From contig JALKBU010000311.1 of assembly GCA_023091735.1 (NCBI GenBank), forward strand, positions 1 to 49,407: DNA of 49,407 bases, read 5' to 3'. Source of the DNA: Trichomonas tenax. Lineage: Eukaryota > Parabasalia > Trichomonadida > Trichomonadidae. The position numbers and the translations under genes are program-made. This document shows positions 31,634 to 41,321 of this stretch, piece by piece; position 1 is the stretch's first letter, and each line of letters begins with the position of its first letter. Below the pieces are notes generated by a model. That model made no database searches and was not told where the DNA came from. It was given only the letters and a program-made list of their open reading frames with translations.

Positions 31634-34600
31634 TTAGTAGTAATCGTCTAAAGGATGCATATAAGACTCGGTTGAGAAGGATGTGATGCAGTCTTGAAGG
31701 ACAACGCAGAGATCCATCAATGCGGGTGTTTCGATGGTGCCCCATTTTTGAATGATTTTCATTCTTAAGTTATCGCAGAGATCTCTGAATGATTGATCAA
31801 CTTCTATTTGCACTGACTTAATCAAAAGCAACAAGCAGCGGAGAGAATTGACTTCGTCATCTTTGAAGCACTGAGTGATTGGATTTTCGCATGCTTTGTC
31901 GAAGAATTCCAATTCTGTTTTGAGCCTTTGAAGTGGTTCATTCATTATATAATTGATATTCATCTGCATTGATAAAGAGCCGATAAACTCTGCGAGGGAT
32001 GAATAATACTCTCCAGGATCAGTGATGAACTTTAGGATCTTTTGAACATTTTGCTGTGTGTACAAAGCATCTGGAAAATCATTGAAGACTGGCTTGTAAA
32101 CTGTGTCGAATATTTGAACATATTTCGTTGCATAATACATCAAATAGTTGACAGAGTTTTCATCTAATTTTGCCATTAATATTGAAGCATATCTCTTGCA
32201 TTTATACTCTGACTCAGTGTTATAGTTGTTGTAAATGAAAGGAATGACTGCCGTATGAGTCTCGAAGTAATCTGCAACCGAATCAAATGCTTCATGAGTG
32301 TTTGCGTTTTGCATCAATACTACAAGCTTGTTCGGATCACTGCACTTTCCTGTGCAAACTTTGAAGCCTCTCTCGATGAGTTTATCGTCTTTAACTTTGA
32401 TCAATTTATCAGCAATTTCCATCTTTGTGTTTGTTAGTTCTAACAATGTGATTAATTTTTCAAGTGAATTATTGATAGATGCTGATGAATCTAAATACTC
32501 AATAACAAATGCTCTGTAGTTCTTGCATAAATATTCTATAGTAGATACGTTGAACTCTTTTTCTGCGAAATATATCCAATCGAAATATTTTTCAACGATA
32601 TTGTAATTCAGCATGTTTTCGCACATTATTTTTTCTCTTATTTCTGTGTCAATATCAACTAAGTTTGCTTCAAAGAATGCTTCAGTGCCTCTTGCGTTGG
32701 AATCACATAATATCTTGCATACTTTGTTAATATCAGTATCATTTATCATGATTGACTTATAATCAAGCTTCTTCGCATTTGGCGCACATGCAACAAGAAC
32801 GTCTATAACAAGTGGCGTCTTTTCTATAAGAAGACACTTTGAAGCAATGCATTTCGCACGCATGGGATATCTTTTGACAAAGCTAATAACTAATTCAGCA
32901 AAAAAAGAATCATTTTCTGCGATCAACTTTTGTTTGAATAATTCTTCCATGTTTTCAAATGTCTTTCCTTCCAAAACTAATATTTCTTCTTTGAGATATT
33001 TAACAATATCACTATTTCCATCAAAATGATCTTGATGAAGCTCTTTTTCAGGAATTTGTTCTTCTGCTTTAGTTTCAGGAACGGCCGAAATTAGTTTAGT
33101 TCTTTCTAAAATATCAGCATTCTTTTCATTGATCAGTGATTCAAGAGAAGAATATGGTATCGCACTAATAATATTATCCTTTTCATCATTTTCAAGAGAT
33201 TTCTTGTTGAACTCAATTAATTCTTCCTCCGTTAAGTTGTAATTTGTTACAAACTTCTGTGGTAACAAAGTCAACGTTTTTGATGATGAAATTTGATATT
33301 TATTGTATATCTTAACTAGAAGTGAGAACAAAACAGGAGCTTTTTCAACTATTTTGTCTTTGTCAATTGCAAATGGCAAGAAATCAACAATTACTTTGAG
33401 GAAATCCATATTTTCCATATTTTCTTCAATTGTTTGTATCAAATGATAAACAGGAACGATCTTTTCATTATTTGTCGATCTGAGTTTATCCAGAACATAC
33501 ACGTAAACAAATGGGTTCTTAATTGGCAATAATTCATTAACGTCAAATGTAGAAATATGTGACAAAGATCTGATTTTGTCAATTATTTCTGGAAGAGTTG
33601 GTAATTCATATAATAAATCTTGGGCATAAGCGCACGAATTCTTTGCCATTTCGAAAATAGCACTTCTAATATCCGATTGAACAATAACTTTTGAAATCGG
33701 GAGCTGCCTTAATGTACTGATTTCTCTCCATTCATCAGTTTCGATAACTTTGATCGGCCAGTCCAAAAATGATAATTTCAACTTCAGGTCCATTGGTTCA
33801 TTTGTTTCTGCTGAAACTAAGCTTAATTTATTCCTTGGCTTGTTGAATATTTCGGCAATTAAATCTAAGACAACACTTAAACGCTTGGATTCTGAAATTG
33901 TTAGATTAAAGTTTGCAGGAATGAAATCACCATAAATTGGGATTTTAACTTTTCTTTCTTGATTCTTGAGGTGCTTTTCGACATCAATAATATACGAATC
34001 ATAAACTTTAACGAATTTCAATAAAATATGCATCAGGTTTTCCTTTTCAAATTCATTTGTTGCTGCATCGAATGAAGATTTCCATTTGTTCAAGAAAATA
34101 TTGATTATTGACTCATCATTGCTTTGGTTGTATATTTTGATCAATGAGTGACCATGGGAGTATCCTTTCATTACGAATTTCCATAACAACTCTTCGCCAT
34201 CGAATGGAAATGTTTTGTTTTTATTGTTCTGACAAAAGATATCAACTATTTCTGAAATAATCGGGGTTTCTTCTTGCTTTGGAATCCATTCAAATAATTG
34301 TTCTTTGTTGAGTGATTTAGTGTGAACTAATTGAAAAACAACATCAATAGAAGGTTCTTTTTCCATGATCAATTTCACAACTTCTTCGCTCTGCTTTTCT
34401 TTGATTAAATATTGGACAACAACCCATTGCTTTCTCTCTATATATTTGTGCAAAAGTTCTTCCCCGCTGAAATCGAAGTGACTTAAAATAGAGCAAGTGT
34501 CATCTTCAGCAATCGTGTAGTTCTTCAATATAGAGTGCAAAATATCGTCCTTCTTATTCTCCAGCAGTGCTTTCACAATATTATGCGAATAGAATTCACT

Positions 34601-35818
34601 ATCAGAGAATGTGAAGATATTTTCGATTATTTTCTGGATAATGGAGTCACTAAACATTCTCTTGATATATGCCAATGAAACAGAAAGCAACAAATCTTTC
34701 CATTGTTCGCTTTCTTTGTTAGAATCGGAATTGATGATTTCTAAAAATGTTAATGCATCATTTTCATTAATAGAAATCGACAAAAACTTGAACAATACGT
34801 AGAATTTATCATCTTTTGTTGCATAATGAGAGTCCCAAAGCTTTTTGACATCATTAATTGTGATTATTTTGTTGCTTAAGAATCCATGAATTGTTTGGCA
34901 ATAATTCGATTTATATTCCTCTTTAATTGCCATGTTGAGAATGATTTCGATGAGTTTCTCAGAAAATGTAAACGTATTGTTCAATAATGAATAATAATCA
35001 GTGATGAAACTTAAAATTGACAAAGCAGAGCCAATATTTTCAACATTTGTTGAGTGGATAAGGATCAAAGGAAGATTGAAGAATCTTTCTGTAAAAACTT
35101 TGAATAATTTTGATGATTCTTCAACAAATTCACTATTATTGCGTGCATCAGCAATGCTCATCAAACTATATCTAATCAACATGTTTTTGATCTTTCCATC
35201 GATCGTTTCACTTGAGAATCGCAAAATCTCCAAAATTTCATTGGAATATGACATATTAATGTCTTGTGAAATGATTTCGTAGAGACTATCTAATAAAATT
35301 GACATAACTTCTTTTTTCGTTGTCAATGAATTTTTGAATAAAATTATGAATAAGTTCAAAACTTGTTTTGCAAACGAATAATTCTTAATGCAGTGATTAA
35401 CAACAGTTGTGATATCATCCTTAGTGGTGTTATTTGTGAAATTTGTCGCCATTTTTGAAAAATTAATTAATTTCGTGTGATCATTTTGAATTATGATCGA
35501 AATAGTATTTAGGCATCCGTACATTATCTGTATATGCGTCTCTGGACATATTTTTATTGCTTTAATCAATGTTTTAGAAATCACGTCTTTCGAATCATCA
35601 TCATTTTGACCAAATATCATTGGTAAATACTTCGCCTTGCCGAACAGTCCCACTAGAATCGCAGAATAGATCTTAATGAACTCGATTTTAGTTTCGTCAT
35701 CTTTCTGAATTTGCTCAAATTCATTATCAACGCGTTCAATCTCTGCAACGATGTCAACTGTTTCGTTTTTATTGATTGAATTTAGAAGTTTCTGCATCGA
35801 ATCCATTATATCACTCAT
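31634..35818 (-). CDS. large alpha-helical (ARM/HEAT-like) protein, 1394 aa, unknown function
   Basis: Intact frame from the ATG at 35818 to a TAA. Almost the whole length is alternating hydrophobic/charged helices without TM segments, like an armadillo/HEAT solenoid (for example KQVLNLFIILFKNSLTTKKE and LLDSLYEIISQDINMSYSNE). Around residues 620-690 there is a beta-containing insert (VKIPIYGDFIPANFNLTISE ... LSLVSAETNEPMDLKLKLSF) that resembles a ubiquitin-like fold. A helical solenoid with an internal ubiquitin-like domain is the N-terminal layout of large USP9X/USP34-type deubiquitinases, but the catalytic C19 boxes (Cys and His) are absent here, so I do not call it a peptidase. No promoter motif seen; an A/T tract lies directly before the ATG. 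It is followed (in transcription) by relic-rich DNA and preceded by the 36-aa-repeat gene on the same strand, about 330 nt away. Confidence 0.6.
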   Translation of the reverse strand: MSDIMDSMQKLLNSINKNETVDIVAEIERVDNEFEQIQKDDETKIEFIKIYSAILVGLFGKAKYLPMIFGQNDDDSKDVISKTLIKAIKICPETHIQIMYGCLNTISIIIQNDHTKLINFSKMATNFTNNTTKDDITTVVNHCIKNYSFAKQVLNLFIILFKNSLTTKKEVMSILLDSLYEIISQDINMSYSNEILEILRFSSETIDGKIKNMLIRYSLMSIADARNNSEFVEESSKLFKVFTERFFNLPLILIHSTNVENIGSALSILSFITDYYSLLNNTFTFSEKLIEIILNMAIKEEYKSNYCQTIHGFLSNKIITINDVKKLWDSHYATKDDKFYVLFKFLSISINENDALTFLEIINSDSNKESEQWKDLLLSVSLAYIKRMFSDSIIQKIIENIFTFSDSEFYSHNIVKALLENKKDDILHSILKNYTIAEDDTCSILSHFDFSGEELLHKYIERKQWVVVQYLIKEKQSEEVVKLIMEKEPSIDVVFQLVHTKSLNKEQLFEWIPKQEETPIISEIVDIFCQNNKNKTFPFDGEELLWKFVMKGYSHGHSLIKIYNQSNDESIINIFLNKWKSSFDAATNEFEKENLMHILLKFVKVYDSYIIDVEKHLKNQERKVKIPIYGDFIPANFNLTISESKRLSVVLDLIAEIFNKPRNKLSLVSAETNEPMDLKLKLSFLDWPIKVIETDEWREISTLRQLPISKVIVQSDIRSAIFEMAKNSCAYAQDLLYELPTLPEIIDKIRSLSHISTFDVNELLPIKNPFVYVYVLDKLRSTNNEKIVPVYHLIQTIEENMENMDFLKVIVDFLPFAIDKDKIVEKAPVLFSLLVKIYNKYQISSSKTLTLLPQKFVTNYNLTEEELIEFNKKSLENDEKDNIISAIPYSSLESLINEKNADILERTKLISAVPETKAEEQIPEKELHQDHFDGNSDIVKYLKEEILVLEGKTFENMEELFKQKLIAENDSFFAELVISFVKRYPMRAKCIASKCLLIEKTPLVIDVLVACAPNAKKLDYKSIMINDTDINKVCKILCDSNARGTEAFFEANLVDIDTEIREKIMCENMLNYNIVEKYFDWIYFAEKEFNVSTIEYLCKNYRAFVIEYLDSSASINNSLEKLITLLELTNTKMEIADKLIKVKDDKLIERGFKVCTGKCSDPNKLVVLMQNANTHEAFDSVADYFETHTAVIPFIYNNYNTESEYKCKRYASILMAKLDENSVNYLMYYATKYVQIFDTVYKPVFNDFPDALYTQQNVQKILKFITDPGEYYSSLAEFIGSLSMQMNINYIMNEPLQRLKTELEFFDKACENPITQCFKDDEVNSLRCLLLLIKSVQIEVDQSFRDLCDNLRMKIIQKWGTIETPALMDLCVVLQDCITSFSTESYMHPLDDYY

Positions 35819-35909
35819 TTCGTATTTTTTTTAAAAAAAATATGTTGGGGATTTTGTTTTTCATCATACAAACAATGTTATTTTTTTTACTTAATTTCAT
35901 GGATTCAAG

Positions 35910-36143
35910 TTATTTTGTGTCTTTCTTAGGTTAGGCTTTTGGTTTCTTCTTAGAATCTTTTTCTTCATCGTCATCTTCCTCTTCTTCTTCCTTCTTCTGT
36001 TCTTCCTCCTATTCTTCTTCAGCCTTTTCTTCCTCTTCATTCTTAGGATCTTCACGTTTTTCTTCTTCATTTTTAGGCTCTTCTTCAGCTGATTTTTGTT
36101 CTTCTTCAACTGGTTTTTGGTCTTCTTGAGGAGGTTGTGCTTC
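35910..36143 (-). other. in-frame coding-like extension beyond the stop of the repeat protein
   Basis: After the TAA at 36144-36146 the same frame continues with strongly biased acidic/Lys/Pro sequence: EAQPPQEDQKPVEEEQKSAE and 25 more residues to a TAG (36009-36011), then EEEQKKEEEEEDDDEEKDSK to a TAA (35931-35933), then a few residues to another TAA (35910-35912). Composition matches the preceding C-terminal region. It looks like an ancestral tail cut off by point nonsense mutations, or a readthrough extension. Confidence 0.45.
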
Positions 36144-39100
36144 TTAAGGAATTGATTGAGGTTCTGCTTTGACCTCTGCCGGAGGAGGTGCTTCGGGCTC
36201 GACTCTCTTTGGTTTGCTACCCGTTGACGATCTCAATTTCGCTCCTGGATTTATTACCAATCCTGCAGGTTTTCTTGGTGATTGTCTCGAAGCAGCTCTC
36301 TTTGGAGTAATCTTGGCTTTAGGAACATCATCTTCATCTTCATTCTTTGGCTCTGGTTTAGCAATTTGGACCTCCTTCTTTGGCTCATCCTTAATCAATG
36401 TTTGTTCAGCGACAGCATCAGTTAATGCCTTATTAGCCAAATTATTGACGTGAAGTTGTAATGATTCAGTTGATGATCTCATTGATGGAGGTTCTTCTTT
36501 AACAAGTGTCTGCTCTTGAACTGCATCATTCAAAGCCTTGTTTGCCAAGTTGTTAACATGTATTTCTAAGCTTTCAGTTGATGATCTCATTGACGGCGGT
36601 TCTTTCTTCACTAAAGTTTGTTCTTTCACTGCAGCATCGAGTGCTTGATTGGCCAAGTTATTAACGTGAAGTTGTAATGATTCAGTGGATGATCTCATTG
36701 AAGGAGGCTCTTCTTTAACAAGAGTTTGCTCAGCGACAGCATCACTTAATGCCTTATTCGCTATGTTGTTAACATATAATTCTAAGCTTTCATTTGATGA
36801 TCTCATGGACGGCGGTTGCTCTTTGACTAATGTTTGTTCAGCAATTGCATCATTTAATGCCTTGCTAACAATATTGTTAACATGAATTTCGAGCGATTCT
36901 GTTGATGAGCGCATAGAAGGCGGCAGTTCTTTTACGAGTGTTTGTTCAGAAACAGCATCATTAAGTGCCTTATTAGCAATATTATTGACGTGAACTTCCA
37001 GTGACTCAGTGGAAGATCTCATTGATGGCGGTTGTTCTTTGACAAGAGTTTGCTCAGCAACAGCATCAGTCAATGCCTTACTTGCTAAGTTATTTACATG
37101 TATTTCAAGAGATTCTATTGAAGATCTCATTGAAGGTGGTTCTTCTTTAACTAAAGTCTGTTCCTGAACAGCATCATTGAGTGCAGTTCTTGCCAAGTTA
37201 TTGACATGGATTTCCAAGCTCTCATTCGATGATCTCATGGATGGAGGTTCCTCTTTAACGAGAGTCTGCTCATGGACTGCATCATTCAAAGCCTTGTTTG
37301 CCAAATTATTAACATGTATCTCCAATGACTCAGTAGACGACCTCATCGATGGCGGCTCTTCTTTGACAAGCGTTTGTTCTTTAACAGCATCATTCAAGGC
37401 TTGATTAGCGAGGTTATTAACATGGACTTCTAATGATTCGGTCGAAGAGCGGACAGATGGGTGCTGGAACTTTCTTTCAACAACTTGTTCTTCCTCTTTA
37501 ACAAGTGTTTGCTCTTCCATGGCTTCTTGAAGAGCGTTATAAGCAATGCTGTTAGCCTCCATTTTGAGTGATTCTGTAGATGTAACTATTGACTTTGGTT
37601 CTTCCTCTTGGACGAGTGTTTGATCATCAATCGCTTGATTCAAGACACTATCGGCAATATCCTTTGCCTTAATGTTGAGAGATTCTGTTGATGTGTTGTC
37701 ATCATAGACATTCTTGAGCGGAGATTCGCTGTCTAAGTCATCACCAACAATCATGTCACCTGGAGATAGTGATGGCGTTGGTGGGTCTTTCTTCTTTTCC
37801 TTTAAAGAGATGACGAAGTCGTTTGGATTGAAAACTAATCCACTGCTTCTCAGGTTCTGTTGTTCATCGAGTTCAGCAATCTTTGACTCTTCTTCCTCCT
37901 CGTGAACCTCAGGAACTTCTTCGTTCTTTGGAGTTTCTGTTGCTATTGTATCTGAAACAATCAAAGGCTTTGGCGGTGTAGAAGAAGCAATGATGACTTG
38001 CGGTGAAGATGAGAATGAAAGCTTCTGAGTCTGAGAGAATGGTTTTGGTTCTTCAATAGGTTCTGGAGCTTTCTCTGGCGGCGGAGGTGGCATTTTGATC
38101 GGCTGAGATGCCGCAAATAAAGGTCTTGGTTTGATTTCGAAAGTTGGGATTGAAGTATTGTGCTCTTTTGTCTGAATTGGTTTTGGTGGTTTAACTGGAT
38201 AGCCAAGTGTAATTTCTGCAATATTGGCTAAAATAATAGAGATTTGATTTTCGATATCATCCAATTTTCCATCGACATCAGCATCGAAGACGCCACTAAA
38301 CTTATGCAATTCTTCTCTCAAGCAGGAATCTTCATTAAGTTTTGGATCACTAACAACAATGAGTTTATCATCACACTCTTTGAATCCATTATTGATATCT
38401 TCTTTGCAGTTTTTATACTTCTCAGTGATATCAGTGAGGTTCCTTGAGAGGTTTGAGATTGATTCTGTAAATTGTCCAGTCAAAATCTGCATTACTCCTT
38501 CTAATTGAGTAAGTTGATTATCAATTTCTTCAAGTTTCTTGGTATTCTCAAACATCGGCCTAAGCGTATTTTGAATTCCATCACCAAGATTTGAAACATG
38601 CGTGTTACCTCTTGCTTCGGCTTCGTTTGCCATTTCTTCCATTGCCTTTCTTTGTAGAGCTCCTTCTTTCTTGATTGCTTCTGTAAAGTGTTGGTATTTT
38701 TCTTTGATCTCTTGGGTGTTGCGTTTCCTGGCATTTGACTCCTCTATTAATGTGGATTCTAAGAGCGAAAGAGCAGAAACAGTGCCATCCTTAATTTCCC
38801 CGATTGTTGTGATTAATTCATTTCTAATTGTTCCAAAGTTTGCTTCACTCTCACTCAAGATTTGATCACAACGATTAGAGATATCGCTTGTCAAACTCTC
38901 ACAATCAGAAACAGTTTGATCAATAGCTGCTGAAATAGATCCTGAAATACCTCCTAATAACTGCGAAAAGTTCCTTGTTAATTCTCCAACGAAATTATTA
39001 AGTGCAGAAATGGATGAAGAAGCTCTTTGGTTAACTTCATGTACTTGGGAACTTAAAGCATTTGTTGTTTGGACTCTCTGCTCACTCTCGCTTCTGACTT

Positions 39101-40118
39101 CATCTCCAAGTTGGCGTGAAATAGATTGAAGGGTTCCATTCATGCTGGCTTGGAGGGATCCATATGCATGTGTTGCTCCTTGATCTGCACTTTCGAAGTG
39201 ACGTGAAAGTTGTGAAGTATCACCTGCTGTTTTAGTGACTCTTGCAAGAAGACTTTCTATTCTTTGGATTGTTGAATCAGAACCTTGTTTCTGTCTGGAT
39301 AAATCACCCTTAGCTGTGATGCACGTTGCTTTGGTTGTTTCGGAGAATTCGTTGAATGATTGAGAGAATTGTGTGATTGCTGAGTTTGCTTCTGCAATTC
39401 TATCACGAACATTACTAATTTCGTTAGCAACTTGTTGTGCAGAACCATCAACAAAGGCTCTATTTGCCTTCGAGTTTTCAAGAAGTCTTCTTGAAGCAGT
39501 ATTAACATCAGCAGAAGAAAGATGTTCAATGTCAGCACGAAGTTGATTAATTTGTGAGTTCAATTGTGGTATAACTGAGCCTTCCAGAGCACTAGAGACT
39601 GCTATTGACTGCGAAATCGTTGAAGAAATGTTTCCGACAACAGAATCAACACTCGAAACTCTCTGATGGAAAGATTCGGGGTCCATCGATGTAACATGAG
39701 CCACACGTGGTAAAACTGACGGCACATCGGCTTTTGTCATTGATAAATTAATCGCAATTGGTGCTAGTGCTGTTGGCTGAATTTGTTGTCTGTTGTATCG
39801 ATACTGATTAGCTACTTGAGCGTGCAGACGATTCAATTGAGGCTGAAAAACATTTCTATTCATCGGTTGATTTTGGTATGGCGCCAAATTTCCTAGTGGT
39901 TGATTCAAATGCGGTCTTTGAGGTATTACAGCGTATTGATTCTTTGCAGGTTGATTTGTATTCGTCATCGATTCATATGTTGACATAATCTGATTTTCAG
40001 GCGTATGGATATTTCTTTTCATCTCGTTCTGTTGGATTTGGGCTTGGAGTTCCTGTCTGAGGGCCTCTTTCTCGGCGAGACGCTTTTGTTTCAGGCGCTC
40101 ACCTTCCTCTCCCCACAT
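36144..40118 (-). CDS. coiled-coil scaffold protein with tandem 36-aa amphipathic-helix repeats, 1324 aa
   Basis: Residues 1-40 are a charged helix (MWGEEGERLKQKRLAEKEAL). Residues 40-140 are Asn/Gln/Pro-rich and disordered. Residues about 150-620 are a long coiled coil rich in Ser/Gln/Asn (ISNVRDRIAEANSAITQFSQ). Residues 640-800 are a Pro/Glu linker. Residues about 800-1245 are tandem repeats: two divergent units, then ten regular units of 36 residues, consensus RSSTESLEIHVNNLANKALN + DAVxEQTLVKEEPPSM. Each unit is an amphipathic helix flanked by an acidic/Pro linker and an RSS(T/N)ES motif that could be phosphorylated. The C terminus is basic (TPKRAASRQSPRKPAG), with a nonsense-interrupted extension beyond the stop. 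Hydrophobic spacing V..LA..AL..A(V) fits the PKA-regulatory-subunit-binding helix of AKAPs (see findings). No catalytic domain. Likely a cytoskeletal or scaffolding protein; that role is inference. Confidence 0.75.
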   Translation of the reverse strand: MWGEEGERLKQKRLAEKEALRQELQAQIQQNEMKRNIHTPENQIMSTYESMTNTNQPAKNQYAVIPQRPHLNQPLGNLAPYQNQPMNRNVFQPQLNRLHAQVANQYRYNRQQIQPTALAPIAINLSMTKADVPSVLPRVAHVTSMDPESFHQRVSSVDSVVGNISSTISQSIAVSSALEGSVIPQLNSQINQLRADIEHLSSADVNTASRRLLENSKANRAFVDGSAQQVANEISNVRDRIAEANSAITQFSQSFNEFSETTKATCITAKGDLSRQKQGSDSTIQRIESLLARVTKTAGDTSQLSRHFESADQGATHAYGSLQASMNGTLQSISRQLGDEVRSESEQRVQTTNALSSQVHEVNQRASSSISALNNFVGELTRNFSQLLGGISGSISAAIDQTVSDCESLTSDISNRCDQILSESEANFGTIRNELITTIGEIKDGTVSALSLLESTLIEESNARKRNTQEIKEKYQHFTEAIKKEGALQRKAMEEMANEAEARGNTHVSNLGDGIQNTLRPMFENTKKLEEIDNQLTQLEGVMQILTGQFTESISNLSRNLTDITEKYKNCKEDINNGFKECDDKLIVVSDPKLNEDSCLREELHKFSGVFDADVDGKLDDIENQISIILANIAEITLGYPVKPPKPIQTKEHNTSIPTFEIKPRPLFAASQPIKMPPPPPEKAPEPIEEPKPFSQTQKLSFSSSPQVIIASSTPPKPLIVSDTIATETPKNEEVPEVHEEEEESKIAELDEQQNLRSSGLVFNPNDFVISLKEKKKDPPTPSLSPGDMIVGDDLDSESPLKNVYDDNTSTESLNIKAKDIADSVLNQAIDDQTLVQEEEPKSIVTSTESLKMEANSIAYNALQEAMEEQTLVKEEEQVVERKFQHPSVRSSTESLEVHVNNLANQALNDAVKEQTLVKEEPPSMRSSTESLEIHVNNLANKALNDAVHEQTLVKEEPPSMRSSNESLEIHVNNLARTALNDAVQEQTLVKEEPPSMRSSIESLEIHVNNLASKALTDAVAEQTLVKEQPPSMRSSTESLEVHVNNIANKALNDAVSEQTLVKELPPSMRSSTESLEIHVNNIVSKALNDAIAEQTLVKEQPPSMRSSNESLELYVNNIANKALSDAVAEQTLVKEEPPSMRSSTESLQLHVNNLANQALDAAVKEQTLVKKEPPSMRSSTESLEIHVNNLANKALNDAVQEQTLVKEEPPSMRSSTESLQLHVNNLANKALTDAVAEQTLIKDEPKKEVQIAKPEPKNEDEDDVPKAKITPKRAASRQSPRKPAGLVINPGAKLRSSTGSKPKRVEPEAPPPAEVKAEPQSIP
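36380..37700 (-). repeat. tandem 108-bp coding repeats (36-aa units)
   Basis: Ten regular 108-bp units (about 36385-37460) plus two more divergent upstream-in-protein units (to about 37700). Protein identity between units is high (often 30 or more of 36 residues), whereas synonymous sites differ freely (for example AGC/TCT/TCA Ser, CTT/TTG/TTA Leu), so the array is under selection for protein and not a fresh DNA duplication. Confidence 0.85.
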
Positions 40119-40610
40119 AACGTTCTTTTTTTTATTGCTTTTTTTTTGTCAAAATTTCTGTTGACAAATTGACAAAAATGGCAAATGTAAATCACGAAAT
40201 GTCAAATAATCACTAATGAATATGTTCCCATAAACCTAATGATTATCATACGTAGGTTTATTATTATAACATCGTACAATTTAACCAGATAAATATCCAT
40301 ATAGTTTGAAAGAATCAAAATTTCGATGAGTTCATATGGTATGGTTTCAAGTATATCATATTTAAGAAGTTTTAGATATATTCCATTAAAAATGATTTAT
40401 CATTAGCATAAAATAATTTTGAGATGAATATTTTGGCTTATTTTAATCATATGCATCCAAGTAGTTTCTGCCAATGAAGTTTCTATTTCATGTATATTCA
40501 TTGCAATGGTAAATTGTTGTTAGTCAAAATAATATGTGTTTGAGGGTTATTCTAATAAGTAATTTTTTATTTTTGCATAAATATAACTAATGAATACAAA
40601 AAATCTAATA
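40119..40610. other. intergenic between two minus-strand genes
   Basis: Holds the upstream region of the repeat-protein gene, with a T-tract and an inverted pair TTTTTGTCAA (40143-40152) / TTGACAAAAA (40169-40178). No gene. Confidence 0.4.
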
Positions 40611-41249
40611 TTACTGTTGATTTGTGTTATTAATTTGAGATTGTTTCTTCTTGAGGTTTTCTTGTTCCTGTTCCAATTTCTTAATTTTCTCCTTAGCATT
40701 CTCAATATTCTTAATGATATCTTGGGCCTTATTTTCAAGTCTCGTTTTCTCTGCTTCATCTTTGCTTTGTTCTATCTGTTCAAAGACACCAAAGGCAACG
40801 TTTTCGTACTGCTTGATTATATGCTGCTGGTTTGAAATTTCGTTGCTGATGTTCTTCAATCTTTGTTGAGAAATCAATTGGAATCTTTCCTCTTCTTCCT
40901 TCTTCTGAGTGATTTCGATCTGTTTCTTGACTTCCGCGGCAATCTTCTTTACGAATGGCATATCCGCAGCGTCGGCTAAGTGAGATTCTGATTCGGCAGG
41001 TCTTTTATGATATTTAATAAAAACGAATCTGTTATTTTGATAGGCGGCGGGAGAATGGTAAGCAGCTGTTGCCTCTTCCACTGATGAATATCCGATTGTT
41101 GCGACTTTCTGGTTGCACCAAATGCTTTTGATGTGCCCGTAGCGCTTAAAATGCTTAAATAACAGCGGTATTTTGTTTATATTCTCGGGAATATTGTACA
41201 CGAAAAGAGTGTCACATGGCTTCTCCTGAGGGCGCGGAGGACGAGACAT
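40611..41249 (-). CDS. RRM RNA-binding protein with coiled coil (RBM26/27-like)
   Basis: 212 residues. One RRM at about 12-85: RNP2-like LFVYNIP, then LLFKHFKRYGHIKSIWC, RNP1-like VATIGYSSVEEATAAY, and NNRFVFIKYHKRP. The ending 'NNRF-I-hW/YH' and the proline-bearing RNP2 strand are typical of RBM26/RBM27-type RRMs, which are involved in nuclear RNA surveillance in other eukaryotes. The CCCH zinc finger and PWI region of those proteins are not present in this short form. Residues 110-205 are a Lys/Glu/Gln coiled coil (KKQIEITQKKEEEERFQLIS ... KEKIKKLEQEQENLKKKQSQ), probably for dimerisation. Start is the ATG at 41249, 40 nt after an initiator-like TCATA. The gene lies head to head with the CHD gene; the 1.3-kb hAT-like insertion starts 31-73 nt upstream of its promoter and ATG. 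Confidence 0.72.
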   Translation of the reverse strand: MSRPPRPQEKPCDTLFVYNIPENINKIPLLFKHFKRYGHIKSIWCNQKVATIGYSSVEEATAAYHSPAAYQNNRFVFIKYHKRPAESESHLADAADMPFVKKIAAEVKKQIEITQKKEEEERFQLISQQRLKNISNEISNQQHIIKQYENVAFGVFEQIEQSKDEAEKTRLENKAQDIIKNIENAKEKIKKLEQEQENLKKKQSQINNTNQQ

Positions 41250-41277
41250 GAAAATTGTTTTCTAAAATTCCCCGCCA

Positions 41278-41291
41278 TGTCACTTTTATGA
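41278..41291 (-). promoter_or_regulatory. initiator-containing 14-mer TCATAAAAGTGACA upstream of the RRM gene
   Basis: Identical to the 14-mer before the CCDC47-like gene (22444-22457). TCA(+1)-T-A, with the A at 41289, gives a 40-nt leader. Confidence 0.5.
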
Positions 41292-41321
41292 CTTAAATCT
41301 TAGCTCATTTTTTGATATATT

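Noticed and set aside
36380..37700. CRISPR-like repeat array
   Set aside because: The repeats lie inside one open frame, vary at synonymous sites, are 108 bp without unique spacers, and are in a eukaryotic gene.
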